Positions 18,573 through 26,518 of a stretch of DNA of 34,541 nucleotides are shown here, piece by piece; position 1 is the stretch's first letter; every line of letters starts with the position of its first letter. The notes beneath the pieces were generated by a model that was not told the DNA's origin, did no database searches, and was given only the letters and a program-made list of their open reading frames with translations. The DNA comes from Actinoallomurus sp. Lineage in GTDB: Bacteria > Actinomycetota > Actinomycetes > Streptosporangiales > Streptosporangiaceae. Position numbers and translations under genes: made by a program. Location of the stretch: contig JAOPYG010000276.1 of the NCBI GenBank assembly GCA_025964685.1, forward strand, positions 1 through 34,541. Direction: 5' to 3'.

Positions 18573-18716
18573 TTGGCGAAAGTTCCCCTACGGGGGATGC
18601 ACCTCATGATTCAATCGGTCACCAGGCGCGTTCGTAACGCTCGGCGCATGGGTAATCACCATGCGTAACCGACTTGATGACATAGGACCCCTGGCGGGCC
18701 CATCTGAGGAGAAGGC

Positions 18717-18872
18717 ATGGCTGCCGACCCGAACTCGCTCAAACTGGCCGAGCCGTGGCGCAAGGGCACTCGCAGCAGTTCGGGCGGCTGTGTCGAGGCT
18801 GCCCGAGTGGCAACTCCTGGTGCTGGTCCGGTCGATGTGCCAGCGAGGACAGAGGGCGACATTTCCGCATAA
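18717..18872 (+). CDS. DUF397-like small protein, shortened
   Basis: ATG at 18717 follows GAGGAGAAGGC and opens a 51-aa frame with the DUF397 signature W14-R-K-G-T-R-S-S-S-G-G-C-V-E-A-A. DUF397 proteins are small partners or antagonists of XRE/DUF5753 regulators in actinomycetes. Typical members run to about 60-70 aa and continue with a V-R-D-S-K/R segment and a hydrophobic W-containing end. Here the C-terminal half reads V-A-T-P-G-A-G-P-V-D and stops at 18872, so the domain looks truncated or drifted. It is tail-to-tail with the XRE gene, 15 bases apart, whereas such pairs are usually co-directional. It may be a decayed copy. Confidence 0.65.
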   Translation: MAADPNSLKLAEPWRKGTRSSSGGCVEAARVATPGAGPVDVPARTEGDISA

Positions 18873-18887
18873 CGGAAGGGAAGTCGC

Positions 18888-19769
18888 TTACGCGGCCTCG
18901 CCATCGTTCATCTGCGCGACGATCGCCGCGATGAAAGCCGCGGACTCGTCTTCGGGTAGGGCCAACTGGCGAAGGTGATCGAACGCCTCAAGGTAGGAGG
19001 CGATCTGCTCGCTGTCGGCAACTGTGAGGTCGGTTCCGCGTACGTTCTCCAAGAACAAAACGCCGGCGGGCCCGCTCACGAACTCCAGGATAGTGAATTC
19101 GCCGCGCATTCCGAAGTGTGAGCCCTTGTCGAAGGGAATCAATTCGATAGTGATGTCCGGCCGGCTTCCGAGCTCCAGCAGATGGTTCAGCTGACGGGGC
19201 ATTATCTGCTGGTCGCGCTGTCCACCCACTCTGCGGCGGATGACGGCTTCATCGAGCACATAGTGCTGTTGAGGGACGTCCTCTCGGCTGAAAATCTTGT
19301 CCTGGCGCATCATGCGGACCTCGATCACCGCTTCGGCGACGGGAGCGTTCGGCGCGAATTCTATGGTCAGCGCGCGAGCGTACTCCTCGGTCTGCAAGAG
19401 GCCGGGCACCAAGAGGGGGCTGAACCACCGGACGAACGAGGCTCCGAGTTCGTATCCGAGGTAGCTGGCGAAAGCGGGGTCCAGGTCCTGCTTGTAGGGG
19501 TCCCACCAGCCCCGTCCTCTCGCGCCGCGGGCGAGGGTGGACAGCTCTGCAACCTGGGTCTCGTCGGTGATTCCACAGTAGCGGAGGAGCGCTTGGAGGT
19601 CGGTCGTGGAGATGCCGACGTTGCCGCCTTCGATGCGGATTAGTTTTGACGGAGACCAGTCGAGGGCCCGGGCGACCTCCTCCTGGGTCTTGCCGGCGTC
19701 GCGCCGGATCCTCTGTAGCTCGGCGGTGAGGCGGGCACGCTGAACGACTGGGCCGGGATCCGAAGCCAT
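18888..19769 (-). CDS. XRE-family regulator with DUF5753 domain
   Basis: The 293-aa protein has an N-terminal Cro/C1 helix-turn-helix (about 11-68: L-R-R-I-R-R-D-A-G-K-T-Q-E-E-V-A-R-A-L-D-W-S-P-S-K-L-I-R-I-E-G type) and a DUF5753 effector domain (about 100-280) with W-F-S-P-L-L-V-P-G-L-L-Q-T-E-E-Y-A and the late L-E-N-V-R-G-T motif. This architecture is very common in Streptomyces-like actinomycetes, where members influence development and antibiotic production. ATG at 19769 is chosen because AAGGGGGAAAG precedes it; a GTG/ATG-type start 51 nt upstream would add an unconserved tail. It sits beside, and converges on, a DUF397 gene and lies 0.8 kb from the lanthipeptide synthetase, so a link to morphogenesis is possible. 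Confidence 0.92.
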   Translation of the reverse strand: MASDPGPVVQRARLTAELQRIRRDAGKTQEEVARALDWSPSKLIRIEGGNVGISTTDLQALLRYCGITDETQVAELSTLARGARGRGWWDPYKQDLDPAFASYLGYELGASFVRWFSPLLVPGLLQTEEYARALTIEFAPNAPVAEAVIEVRMMRQDKIFSREDVPQQHYVLDEAVIRRRVGGQRDQQIMPRQLNHLLELGSRPDITIELIPFDKGSHFGMRGEFTILEFVSGPAGVLFLENVRGTDLTVADSEQIASYLEAFDHLRQLALPEDESAAFIAAIVAQMNDGEAA

Positions 19770-19889
19770 CTTTCCCCCTTGCAGGTGAAGATCGAGAATC
19801 AGGGGGGCTCGTCCCGTCATCTCGCTTTTCGCTGCCTTCCAACGCGCTTAGGTTAAATCAGCAAGGTGGCAGGGTGCCATACCTATTTG

Positions 19890-19934
19890 GTGCGAGGTGG
19901 CAAGCGTCCACCCGGACAGCCTCTTACCTCGCAC
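19890..19934. promoter_or_regulatory. 9-bp inverted repeat upstream of the XRE gene
   Basis: GTGCGAGGT at 19890-19898 is matched by its exact complement ACCTCGCAC at 19926-19934, with 27 bases between. It lies about 120-165 nt upstream of the XRE start and may be an autoregulatory site. The evidence is symmetry only. Confidence 0.35.
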
Positions 19935-20156
19935 ATTTTCGATCTTGGCGGCCGCTCAAAAGGCGAATATGCCACGGCTAAAGAGGCGGGCTGACCTGCG
20001 AAAAGATCCTGTAGTCCAACGTTGGCGACCGCCCCTGTGTGTCGATTGACGCATAAAGATCAAACTGGTTTCAGGCGTTCAAGATCTCGGGATTCGGCTT
20101 CCCGCATTGGCCGTACCGCAGACCGCCCGCCCGCTTATCGCCACCTTCCGCTATGT

Positions 20157-20310
20157 GGGCAGGCGTGCTGGAGGCAAGCAGGGCGAAGGGGTGCACGGTG
20201 GCAGTGCGCATGGCGACGCCAGGCATGAAGCGGGCAGGCGTGATGAGCCCATGCAGGGCGCGGGTGCGCATGACGGTGGCATGCAGCATGGTGGCAGGCG
20301 TCGCGCCGGT
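20157..20310. repeat. Degenerate direct repeat, period about 75 bp
   Basis: Two imperfect copies start with GGGCAGGCGTG at 20157 and 20232, and share GCAGGGCG, GGTGC, ACGGTGGCA and GCATGG in the same order. A partial third copy begins near 20295 (GGCAGGCGT). Small submotifs (GGCATG, GCATGG) recur within each copy. One minus-strand frame reads as Cys/Pro-rich low-complexity protein and another as hydrophobic, which I take as side effects of the repeat. Confidence 0.55.
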
Positions 20311-20509
20311 ACGCATTCTGTGAGGTCGGTAAAAGTGTACTGGCGATGCAGATCCTGGCTAATTAGCAGCACGCATTTGGCTTTATAGCTGCAAAACATA
20401 AATCTTACTGCAGTGGTTAGATAACCTATTGAATAAAGCGCCCATATGCGGCAATATGACTTTCAAGAAGAGTAGAACGGGAGCTGCTCTTCCGTAAAGG
20501 AGATGAGCG

Positions 20510-20728
20510 GTGCGCGTTTACGGGAATGTCGAAAGGGCCTCGGGGGAGGCGACCCGGTGCCGGGCGACGGACCTCGCCAGGGCGACGGATGCCGCCGCGA
20601 CCGGTCGCCCGATCCCCGCACATGGCCGGCCGACGCTCATGCCGGCCATGCCTCGCGGTGGTGCCGGTGACCTGGCCCAGTCCGGCGTACTCCCTTCGAG
20701 AGAAAGGACCCCCTCATGTATCTCCTGA
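20510..20728 (+). CDS. Small hypothetical protein (72 aa)
   Basis: GTG at 20510 lies seven bases after a strong AAAGGAG site, the best reason to call this gene. The 72-aa product (M-R-V-Y-G-N-V-E-R-A at the start) is Arg/Ala/Pro-rich, without a membrane segment or known domain. Third positions are mostly G/C but with more A/T than neighbouring genes. Its end overlaps the start of the small membrane-protein gene by 13 nt, so it may act as a coupled leader. It is preceded by an AT-rich region likely to hold the promoter. Confidence 0.4.
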   Translation: MRVYGNVERASGEATRCRATDLARATDAAATGRPIPAHGRPTLMPAMPRGGAGDLAQSGVLPSRERTPSCIS

Positions 20729-20919
20729 TCGCAGTGATCGTCGCGGTGTTCATCGGAATGCGCTCGGAGCGAGCGCGCCAGGCCCACATGAACTGGGCCT
20801 CCTACAAGGCCAGGCTCGCCACCATGCGCGGGCTGCGTATGAAGGAGACGACGAAGGCCGTGGTCGGGGTCTTCGCTCTCGTCGCCATGGTCATCGTCAT
20901 CACTGGTATCGGTGGTTGA
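20716..20919 (+). CDS. Small membrane protein (67 aa)
   Basis: ATG at 20716 follows AGAAAGGA. The 67-aa protein has two hydrophobic segments (about 1-15, M-Y-L-L-I-A-V-I-V-A-V-F-I-G-M; and about 46-65, A-V-V-G-V-F-A-L-V-A-M-V-I-V-I) joined by a basic, charged loop, so both ends probably face the same side of the membrane. I recognise no family. It overlaps the end of the preceding small frame by 13 nt and runs 20 nt into the 3' end of the convergent flavin reductase gene. Confidence 0.7.
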   Translation: MYLLIAVIVAVFIGMRSERARQAHMNWASYKARLATMRGLRMKETTKAVVGVFALVAMVIVITGIGG

Positions 20920-21385
20920 AGCGGATCAGCGGAGGCCGGTCGGCGGCGATGTAGTCGACCGACATGACTTCGGCGACGAACAGCATGTGGTCGCCGGCCG
21001 GCAGCCGCTGCCGGGTCTCGCATTCCAGCGCCGCCTCCCCGTCATTCACGATGAGGGCGCCGGACAGCGGCCCGCGGTGATGGGGGACGCTCGCGATGAG
21101 CAGCCGGGCGCTCGGCCGCCCGGCTGAGGCGAATCGGCCGGCGATGGCCCGCTGCGCGGTGGACAGCACGGTCACCGCCCAGCGGTCGCACCGTTCCAGC
21201 ACCTCGGTGAGGTAGGACTCCGCGGCCACCGAGATCAGCACAAGAGGTGGTTCGAGCGAGACGGACGCGAACGCCGTCAGCGTCGTGCCGATGTCATCCC
21301 GCCCGTCGCGTACGGTCACCACGACGACGCCGGTGGCGAAGGTCGCGAGCGCGTCGGTGAGATCCGTTGACGGAACGGCGTCCAC
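20900..21385 (-). CDS. Flavin reductase family protein
   Basis: The 161-aa protein fits the flavin reductase (FMN-binding split-barrel) family, whose members supply reduced FMN/FAD to two-component monooxygenases or act as small oxidoreductases. Motifs visible are F-A-T-G-V-V-V-V-T near the N-terminus, T-L-T-A-F-A-S-V-S-L-E-P-P-L-V-L-I-S-V (flavin-phosphate region, about 34-52) and the late L-F-V-A-E-V segment. GTG at 21385 has GGAGG upstream but with a rather long 11-nt spacer. No partner monooxygenase is encoded nearby, so the electron acceptor is unknown. It converges on the small membrane-protein gene with a 20-nt overlap. Confidence 0.88.
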   Translation of the reverse strand: MDAVPSTDLTDALATFATGVVVVTVRDGRDDIGTTLTAFASVSLEPPLVLISVAAESYLTEVLERCDRWAVTVLSTAQRAIAGRFASAGRPSARLLIASVPHHRGPLSGALIVNDGEAALECETRQRLPAGDHMLFVAEVMSVDYIAADRPPLIRFNHRYQ

Positions 21386-21422
21386 GGCTGATGAGACCTC
21401 CGGCGAGTAGATCAGTGACGCG

Positions 21423-23126
21423 TCAGGCGAGGTCCCAGGTGCCCGGGAGCATCAGCGGCCCACCGGACGGCAGGCCCAGGCGGACGGCGAGGGTGGTCAT
21501 CGGCCCCCACGCGTCGAGCCGGGCGCTGGCCGCGGTGCGGTCCTCGCTCGACTCCGCGGGGCGCAGGCGGTCCAGAGGCGACACGTGCGGGTAGGTGCGG
21601 ACGGGGGCGTCCGTGGCCAGGCCCGCCTTCTTGCGCGCGAGGTCGAGGGCCAGGGCCAGGCCGCCGAGTTCGTCCACCAGGCCGCGTTCGTGGGCGTCCG
21701 CGCCGGTCCACACGCGGCCCCGGGCGAGTGAGTCGACGCGTTCGCGCGGCAGGTCGCGGCCGTCGGCGACCTTGCCCACGAAGTCGTCGTACACGCGGTC
21801 GAGGAAGGTGTTCACCCGCGCCCACTCCTCCTCGGTGAAGTCGCGGGTCGGCGCGAACATCCGGGCGTGCGCGCCCTGTTCGACGCTGTCCAGGCCGATG
21901 CCCAGGCGGCCGAGCAGGTCACCGATGACCGGCTTGCCGACCACCACGCCGATCGAGCCGGTCAGCGTGCCCGGCTGCGCGACGATGACGTCCGCGGGGG
22001 CCGCGACGAAGTAACCGCCCGACGCGGCCACGTTGCCCATCGAGACGATCACCGGTTTGTCGGCCTTGCGGGCGAGCACCACCTCGTGCCAGATCGTGTC
22101 GGAGGCGACGTACGAGCCACCGGGGCTGTCGACGCGGAAGACGATCGCCTTGACCTTGTCGTCCTTGACCGCGGCGCGGAACGCGGCCGCGACCGTGTCC
22201 GAACCGATCGAGGATCCCTGGCCGGGCATCGCGCTGCGTCCGCTGCGGCCGAGCCGGATCGGGCCGTGGCCCTGGATCAGCGCGATGGACTCCTGCTGCG
22301 GGCGCGGCAGCCGCTTGGCCAGGCCCTGCGTGCGGTTGTAGCGCGCGACGTAGCGCAGCCGCGCTTTCTCGTCGGACACGGCCGCGCGCACGTCCGCGTA
22401 CACCTCGTCGCGGTACGCCAGCCTGTCGACCAGGCCGGCCTCGAGCGCCTCGGCGCCCAGCAGCGGCGCCTGGTCGATCAGCTCGCGGACGCGCTCTTCC
22501 GGCAGCCCGCGTCCGGCGGCGACACCGGCCACCACCTGCTCACCGGCGGAGGCGACCAGCCGCCCCGACATCTCCTTGTGCTCCGGGGTGTAGGCGCGCT
22601 CCATGAACGTGTTGGCGGCCGTCTTGTACTCGTGCCGCTTCGCGAAGCGCGGCGTCACGCCGATCTTGCCGAGCGCCTCGTTGAAGAAAGGTTCCTCGAG
22701 CGCGACACCGGTCAGTGCCAGGTCGCCGGACGGCTGCATGTAGATCCGCTCGAAGACGGTCGCCAGGTAGTAGGGCACGGTGCCCCGGCCGGTCTCGCCG
22801 AACGACTCCGCCCACGCCACCGCGAGCTTGCCGGAGTCGCGGAAGGCCTGGACCGCGTCACGCAGCTCCTGGGCCATCGCCAGCCCTAGGCGGCCCCCAC
22901 CGATCTTGACGATCAGCGCCCGGACCTGCGGGTCCGTACGGGCCCGGCGCAGGCCGCCGAGCACGTCGCGCAGATGGGTGCGGCGCATGCTGAGCAGCGC
23001 CGACACCGGGTCGGCCGGCTGCCCTTCCACGATCCCATCGGTGAGGTCGAGTTCGAGGACCAGCGCGGCGTTGCGCCGATCCCGGGCGTCTTTGAGCAGG
23101 TCAACGACTGATCCGGCATCCACCAT
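21423..23126 (-). CDS. sppA: Signal peptide peptidase SppA (67-kDa, tandem-domain type)
   Basis: The 567-aa protein has the two-domain layout of the long SppA form: an N-terminal S49 domain (about 60-250) and a C-terminal S49 domain (about 310-480). The Ser/Lys dyad is split between them as in the E. coli enzyme: Lys168 in H-E-Y-K-T-A-A-N and Ser369 in N-V-A-A-S-G-G-Y. It is expected to degrade cleaved signal peptides at the membrane. There is no N-terminal transmembrane segment, which the E. coli form has; members from actinobacteria are often soluble-looking. ATG at 23126 has a poor ribosome site. A transposase remnant lies directly upstream, so its promoter region may have been rearranged. 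Confidence 0.92.
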   Translation of the reverse strand: MVDAGSVVDLLKDARDRRNAALVLELDLTDGIVEGQPADPVSALLSMRRTHLRDVLGGLRRARTDPQVRALIVKIGGGRLGLAMAQELRDAVQAFRDSGKLAVAWAESFGETGRGTVPYYLATVFERIYMQPSGDLALTGVALEEPFFNEALGKIGVTPRFAKRHEYKTAANTFMERAYTPEHKEMSGRLVASAGEQVVAGVAAGRGLPEERVRELIDQAPLLGAEALEAGLVDRLAYRDEVYADVRAAVSDEKARLRYVARYNRTQGLAKRLPRPQQESIALIQGHGPIRLGRSGRSAMPGQGSSIGSDTVAAAFRAAVKDDKVKAIVFRVDSPGGSYVASDTIWHEVVLARKADKPVIVSMGNVAASGGYFVAAPADVIVAQPGTLTGSIGVVVGKPVIGDLLGRLGIGLDSVEQGAHARMFAPTRDFTEEEWARVNTFLDRVYDDFVGKVADGRDLPRERVDSLARGRVWTGADAHERGLVDELGGLALALDLARKKAGLATDAPVRTYPHVSPLDRLRPAESSEDRTAASARLDAWGPMTTLAVRLGLPSGGPLMLPGTWDLA

Positions 23127-23209
23127 GAGCCAACTCTATGGTGCGGGGCACCGGCTTCGGACCCGACTCGGGCCAACCGCCCTCCGCCGAGCCGCGGCCT
23201 GAGAGGTCC

Positions 23210-23340
23210 TCAAAGAATTGGCGGGCGATGCTGCTGCCCTTGCCCGACAATGCGGCGGTACTTGTCGTGGTCGTTGCCGCGGTCGGCGTACAGCTCGTCA
23301 GGGCGCCTGCGGGGCCGTCCGTGGCCTGTCGACCGGACTC
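23210..23340 (-). pseudogene. Remnant of an IS5-family transposase
   Basis: On the minus strand, one frame reads G-R-P-R-R-R-P-D-E-L-Y-A-D-R-G-N-D-H-D-K-Y-R-R and then degrades to a stop at 23210. The G-R-P-R/K-x-R-P-x-x-L-x-A-D-R-G-Y-D-x-D segment is a hallmark of the IS5/IS427-type DDE transposases common in actinomycetes; it contains the second catalytic Asp (A-D-R-G). Nothing upstream or downstream completes the gene, and I found no flanking inverted repeats. It fills the gap between sppA and the next membrane protein and marks an old insertion that has mostly been lost. Confidence 0.65.
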
Positions 23341-23411
23341 GGTCATTGCGCTAGGAGTGGAGGCGATTCAACCGCTCCGAGAGGGCATAACGGGCAATGC
23401 CGGAAAGGTGA

Positions 23412-23765
23412 GTGAGGACGATGGAACAGGCTCTTCGCCGAGCGGTGCTCCCGTACGTGCTGATGATCGTCTTCGCGGCGCTGCCCCCGCTCGTCCTGCA
23501 GCTGATCGGCGTCTACGGCGACCACAGTGCGCCGCTGGGGCGCTGCGAGGGCCTGGGCGGCGGCTGCGTGCTGTCGCAGGCGAACACCGCACGGCTCATC
23601 CTGCTCTTCGTGTTGCCCCTGATGGTGCTGTGGGCGGCCGTGGCCATGGTGGTGCTCGCGCTCCTGCGGCGGCGCCCCACCTACCGGGACCGGCCCCTGG
23701 TCGTGCAGGGCCTGCTCCCGGTGGCGCCCGCGCTCCTGATGATCGTGGCCTTCTTTTTCATCTGA
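23412..23765 (+). CDS. Small integral membrane protein (117 aa), function unknown
   Basis: The protein has three hydrophobic segments (about 14-33, 61-84 and 98-117) and a loop between the first two that contains two cysteines (G-R-C-E-G-L-G-G-G-C-V), possibly disulphide-linked outside. The C-terminus ends inside the last hydrophobic run (A-L-L-M-I-V-A-F-F-F-I). GTG at 23412 follows GGAAAGG closely, and ATG at 23421 is an equally possible start giving 114 aa. I do not recognise a family. It may be co-transcribed with the prepilin peptidase 46 nt downstream. Confidence 0.75.
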   Translation: MRTMEQALRRAVLPYVLMIVFAALPPLVLQLIGVYGDHSAPLGRCEGLGGGCVLSQANTARLILLFVLPLMVLWAAVAMVVLALLRRRPTYRDRPLVVQGLLPVAPALLMIVAFFFI

Positions 23766-23811
23766 CCCGTCCCGGGGACCGCTATCCTCCCGTCGGGCGG
23801 TTACGGGAGGC

Positions 23812-24441
23812 ATGTCGTTGGTCATCTGGCTGGTGCCGTTGTGCGCGCTCGGCGGCGCGGCCGCCGGCTGGTTCGGCGCGCCGCTGGCCGAGCGTTACTT
23901 CGAGCGGCCGATCCGCTGGGCCAGGCCGGGTATCGCCGTCACCATGGCCGTGACGTTCGCCGCGCTGGCCTGGCGTTTCGCCGGACGCGCCGAACTCCCC
24001 GCATACCTCTATCTCGCCGCCGCCGGATCGCTGCTGGCCTTCATCGACGTCGCCGTCAAACGGCTGCCGGACACGTACACCATCCCGTCGTACCTCATCG
24101 GCCCGGCGCTGCTCGGCGTCGCGGTGCTGGCGGGCGGCCGTCCCGTACGGCTCGTGCACGCCCTTATCGGGCTGGCCCTGCTCTGGGCCCTGTACGCCGT
24201 GCAGCACCTGGCCGCGCCGGGTGCGATCGGCTGGGGAGACGTCAAGCTGGCCGGCGTGCTCGGCCTCTACCTCGGCTGGCTCGGTGCGCCCGCCTGGTGG
24301 CTGGGGGTGCTGGCCGGATTCGTCCTCGGCGGCCTGTACGCCGCCGGGCTGCTCATCACCCGGCGGGGCTCACGTAAGTCCGAGATCCCGTTCGGGCCGT
24401 TCATGCTGGCCGGAGCCCTGGTCGGCATTCTCGTGAGCTGA
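23812..24441 (+). CDS. Type IV prepilin peptidase (A24 family)
   Basis: The 209-aa polytopic membrane protein has the aspartic prepilin-peptidase signatures: F-I-D-V-A-V-K-R-L-P-D (first catalytic Asp, near residue 78), G-W-G-D-V-K-L (second catalytic Asp, near 143) and the late E-I-P-F-G-P-F-M-L motif. It lacks the N-terminal Cys-rich methylase domain of TadV/PilD long forms and is thus of the short A24A kind usual in actinobacteria. It would cleave class III signal peptides of type IV or Flp/Tad pilins or com pseudopilins at the inner face of the membrane. No pilin or assembly genes are in the window. ATG follows GGGAGGC. Confidence 0.9.
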   Translation: MSLVIWLVPLCALGGAAAGWFGAPLAERYFERPIRWARPGIAVTMAVTFAALAWRFAGRAELPAYLYLAAAGSLLAFIDVAVKRLPDTYTIPSYLIGPALLGVAVLAGGRPVRLVHALIGLALLWALYAVQHLAAPGAIGWGDVKLAGVLGLYLGWLGAPAWWLGVLAGFVLGGLYAAGLLITRRGSRKSEIPFGPFMLAGALVGILVS

Positions 24442-24471
24442 GGGCGGCCCCCGGTCGGAGGCCACCCTCAG
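24438..24471. terminator. Bidirectional hairpin between prepilin peptidase and chitinase genes
   Basis: CTGAGGG-c-GGCC pairs with GGCC-a-CCCTCAG (one C/A mismatch) around a 10-nt loop. It overlaps the stop codon of the peptidase gene and lies 11 nt from the convergent chitinase stop, so it can end both transcripts. There is no T-run. Confidence 0.55.
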
Positions 24472-24481
24472 CGACCACGGG

Positions 24482-26464
24482 TTACTTGAGCCCGCCGTCC
24501 AGAGCGGACATCAGGGTGCCGGTGTCGCCGGACATCTCCCAGATCATCGCGCCGCCCAGGTTGTTGGCCTTGATGTAGTCGGTCTTCCTGCCGATGGACC
24601 ACGGGTCGTCGAAGGTCCACCACTGGCCGTTCGCGCCCGTGTAGCAGTACGTCGCGACGGACTGCTCGTTGTGATGGACCGTGCAGCCGGGGACGTTCGC
24701 GGCGAGGTTCTTGTAGCCGCGGGTGCCGGCCTCCTCGGGGAAGTCCCCGGGCGCCGCGCCGTTCGCCTGCTGCCACTCCCCGCTCTTGCCGCCGTCGGCC
24801 ACCTGCTGCCAGCCGCGTCCGTAGAACGGGATGCCGACGAGGACCTTGCGGGGGTTCACCCCGGCGCCGGTGTAGAGCTTGACGGTGGAGTCGACGCTGA
24901 AGTGGCTCGGGTACGGGTCGTTCGGGTCGGCGTACAGGTTGGCCTGGTCGCCCGTACGGTTCGGCTCCCAGGAGTTGTCGGCGCCGGAGCCGTGGAAGTC
25001 ATATCCCTGCACGTTGGCGAAGTCGAGCGAGCTGAAGATCTTGGAGAGGTCCCAGCCGGCGCTGATCTTGGCCTGGTCGGCGGGGGTGAACGCGGTCAGC
25101 AGGCGACCGGAGCCCAGCGCGTCCATCTCGGTGCGGAACTCCGCGAGCAGCGCGGTCAGGTTGGCCTTGTCCACCGCGGCGTAGTGGTTGCCGGGGTGAC
25201 CGTCGGGGCTGCCCGGCCACTCCCAGTCGATGTCGAAGCCGTCGAACACGCCCGCGCCGGTGCCGGCACCGCCCGTACCGTCAGAGGCGACCGGCAGGTT
25301 GCCCTTGATGAACATGTCGATGCAGGAGCCGACGAACTTCTTGCGCGACGCGTCCGTCTTGGCGACATCGGAGAAGAACTTCGAGTACGTCCAGCCGCCG
25401 AGCGAAACGAGCACCTTGAGGTTCGGGTGCTTGGCCTTCAGCTTCTTGATCTGGTTGAAGTTGCCCTTCAGCTTGCTGTCCCAGGTGTCGGCAACGCCGT
25501 CGACGCTGTGGTCGGCCGAGACCGAGGCGCCGTAGTCGGCGTACTGGTCACCGGCTCCCGTGCCCTGGTCCGGGTCGGACGGGTTGGAGGTGGTCGCCTT
25601 GGTGGTCTCGAAGCAGGTGAGGTTGTTCGGGTCGATGTTCTCGAACGAGTAGTTCAGCACGGTGAGCTTGCCTGCCGCGCCGTTCGTGTCCAGGTCCTTC
25701 ATCCAGAAGTTGCGGCCGTAGATGCCCCACTGCGGGTAGTAGCCGATCTTCTGGTACGTCCCGCCGCCGCCTCCTCCGCCGCTCGCCTGGGTCGTGCCGG
25801 TGGTGGCGGCGCTCTTGGCGGACTCGTTGCCCGCCGCGTCGCGGGCGGTGACCATGTAGGTGTGGCTGCTGCTCGCGGCCAGCCCGCCGACGGTGGCGCT
25901 GGTGCCGGTCACGTCGGCGACGGCCGTGGAGCCCTCGTAGACCCGGTAGCCGGTGACGCCCACGTTGTCCGTGGAGGCGGTCCAACCGAGCGTTATCGAG
26001 GACGAGGTGGTGCCGGTGACGTGCGGGCTCGCCGGTACGGTCGGCGCGGACGTGTCGGTGCTCCCGCCGCCTCCGCCCGCGCACGGCTGGCCGCCCAGCG
26101 TGCAGTTGACCGGCGTGGCCGACTCGGGCGCGCCGTTGAACCCGAAGCTCGTTGAGGCGCCGGGCGCGATCGTGCCGTTGTAGGACTGGTTGGCGAAGGT
26201 GTAGTGGTTGCCACTGTGCGTCATCACCGTGTCCCAGGCGGAACTGATCGACCCGCCGGCGGGCACGTCGACCTCGATCTTCCAGCTGTTCAGCGTGGTC
26301 GAGCCGCCGTTGGTGATCGTGTACTTGCCCTGGTAGCCGGTGCCCCAGCCGGAGTCCTTGGAGAACGTGGCGGTCGGGGACCCGGCCGCGTGGGCGAGTT
26401 GGGGCAGGGTGAGGGAGGCCGTCGCGGCGAACGCGACGACGAGTCGAAGGATCAGTCGTTTCAA
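24482..26464 (-). CDS. Secreted chitinase: CBM2, fibronectin III and GH18 domains
   Basis: The 660-aa preprotein has a signal peptide (basic M-K-R-L-I-L-R, hydrophobic core, A-H-A cleavage near 26), a CBM2 chitin/cellulose-binding domain (about 27-128, with the terminal Cys121/Cys128 region), a Gly-rich linker, a fibronectin type III domain (about 138-226), a second Gly linker and a GH18 catalytic domain (about 236-660). The catalytic motif is D407-G-F-D-I-D-W-E414; Glu414 is the acid/base, and the product is chitin oligosaccharides by the substrate-assisted retaining mechanism. The L-V-S-L-G-G-W-T-Y-S motif precedes it, and the long insertion region fits family 18 subfamily A. The TTG start at 26464 follows GAGGAGCACCACC. 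A 13-bp palindrome lies in its leader. Confidence 0.95.
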   Translation of the reverse strand: MKRLILRLVVAFAATASLTLPQLAHAAGSPTATFSKDSGWGTGYQGKYTITNGGSTTLNSWKIEVDVPAGGSISSAWDTVMTHSGNHYTFANQSYNGTIAPGASTSFGFNGAPESATPVNCTLGGQPCAGGGGGSTDTSAPTVPASPHVTGTTSSSITLGWTASTDNVGVTGYRVYEGSTAVADVTGTSATVGGLAASSSHTYMVTARDAAGNESAKSAATTGTTQASGGGGGGGTYQKIGYYPQWGIYGRNFWMKDLDTNGAAGKLTVLNYSFENIDPNNLTCFETTKATTSNPSDPDQGTGAGDQYADYGASVSADHSVDGVADTWDSKLKGNFNQIKKLKAKHPNLKVLVSLGGWTYSKFFSDVAKTDASRKKFVGSCIDMFIKGNLPVASDGTGGAGTGAGVFDGFDIDWEWPGSPDGHPGNHYAAVDKANLTALLAEFRTEMDALGSGRLLTAFTPADQAKISAGWDLSKIFSSLDFANVQGYDFHGSGADNSWEPNRTGDQANLYADPNDPYPSHFSVDSTVKLYTGAGVNPRKVLVGIPFYGRGWQQVADGGKSGEWQQANGAAPGDFPEEAGTRGYKNLAANVPGCTVHHNEQSVATYCYTGANGQWWTFDDPWSIGRKTDYIKANNLGGAMIWEMSGDTGTLMSALDGGLK

Positions 26465-26518
26465 GGTGGTGCTCCTCGGTCTGGCGGGAAGGAGGAGCGC
26501 GGCGCCGCACTAACAAAA

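Larger units (their letters stand above)
18118..18716. other. Divergent regulatory region between lanKC and the DUF397 gene
   Basis: About 600 bases without a convincing gene; the short frames here have scattered third-position use. It should hold the lanKC promoter (leftward) and the DUF397 promoter (rightward). Visible structure: the palindrome GGTCGG-aa-CCGACC at 18155-18168 in the lanKC leader, the small symmetric AGTG-t-CACT at 18220-18228, the ACTTGC/GCAAGT half-sites at 18514-18572 and a small TCCCC-tac-GGGGA hairpin at 18584-18596. I cannot assign -35/-10 boxes safely. Confidence 0.5.
19770..20509. other. Long non-coding stretch with inverted and direct repeats
   Basis: About 740 bases with no convincing gene. 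The first part is the XRE promoter region with a 9-bp inverted repeat at 19890-19934. The middle (20157-20310) is a G-rich degenerate direct repeat. The last part (about 20320-20480) is AT-rich for this genome and includes the palindrome GCTAATTAGC at 20358-20367; it probably carries the promoter for the two small genes that follow. Frames in the repeat on both strands look like repeat artefacts. Confidence 0.55.

Noticed and set aside
20071..20399. Frames of 81, 82 and 93 codons across the direct repeat
   Set aside because: All overlap the repeat and lack ribosome sites; composition is explained by the repeated units.
23101..23346. 81-codon minus-strand frame overlapping the sppA start
   Set aside because: It is the shifted shadow of the transposase remnant frame; the recognisable motif is in another frame.
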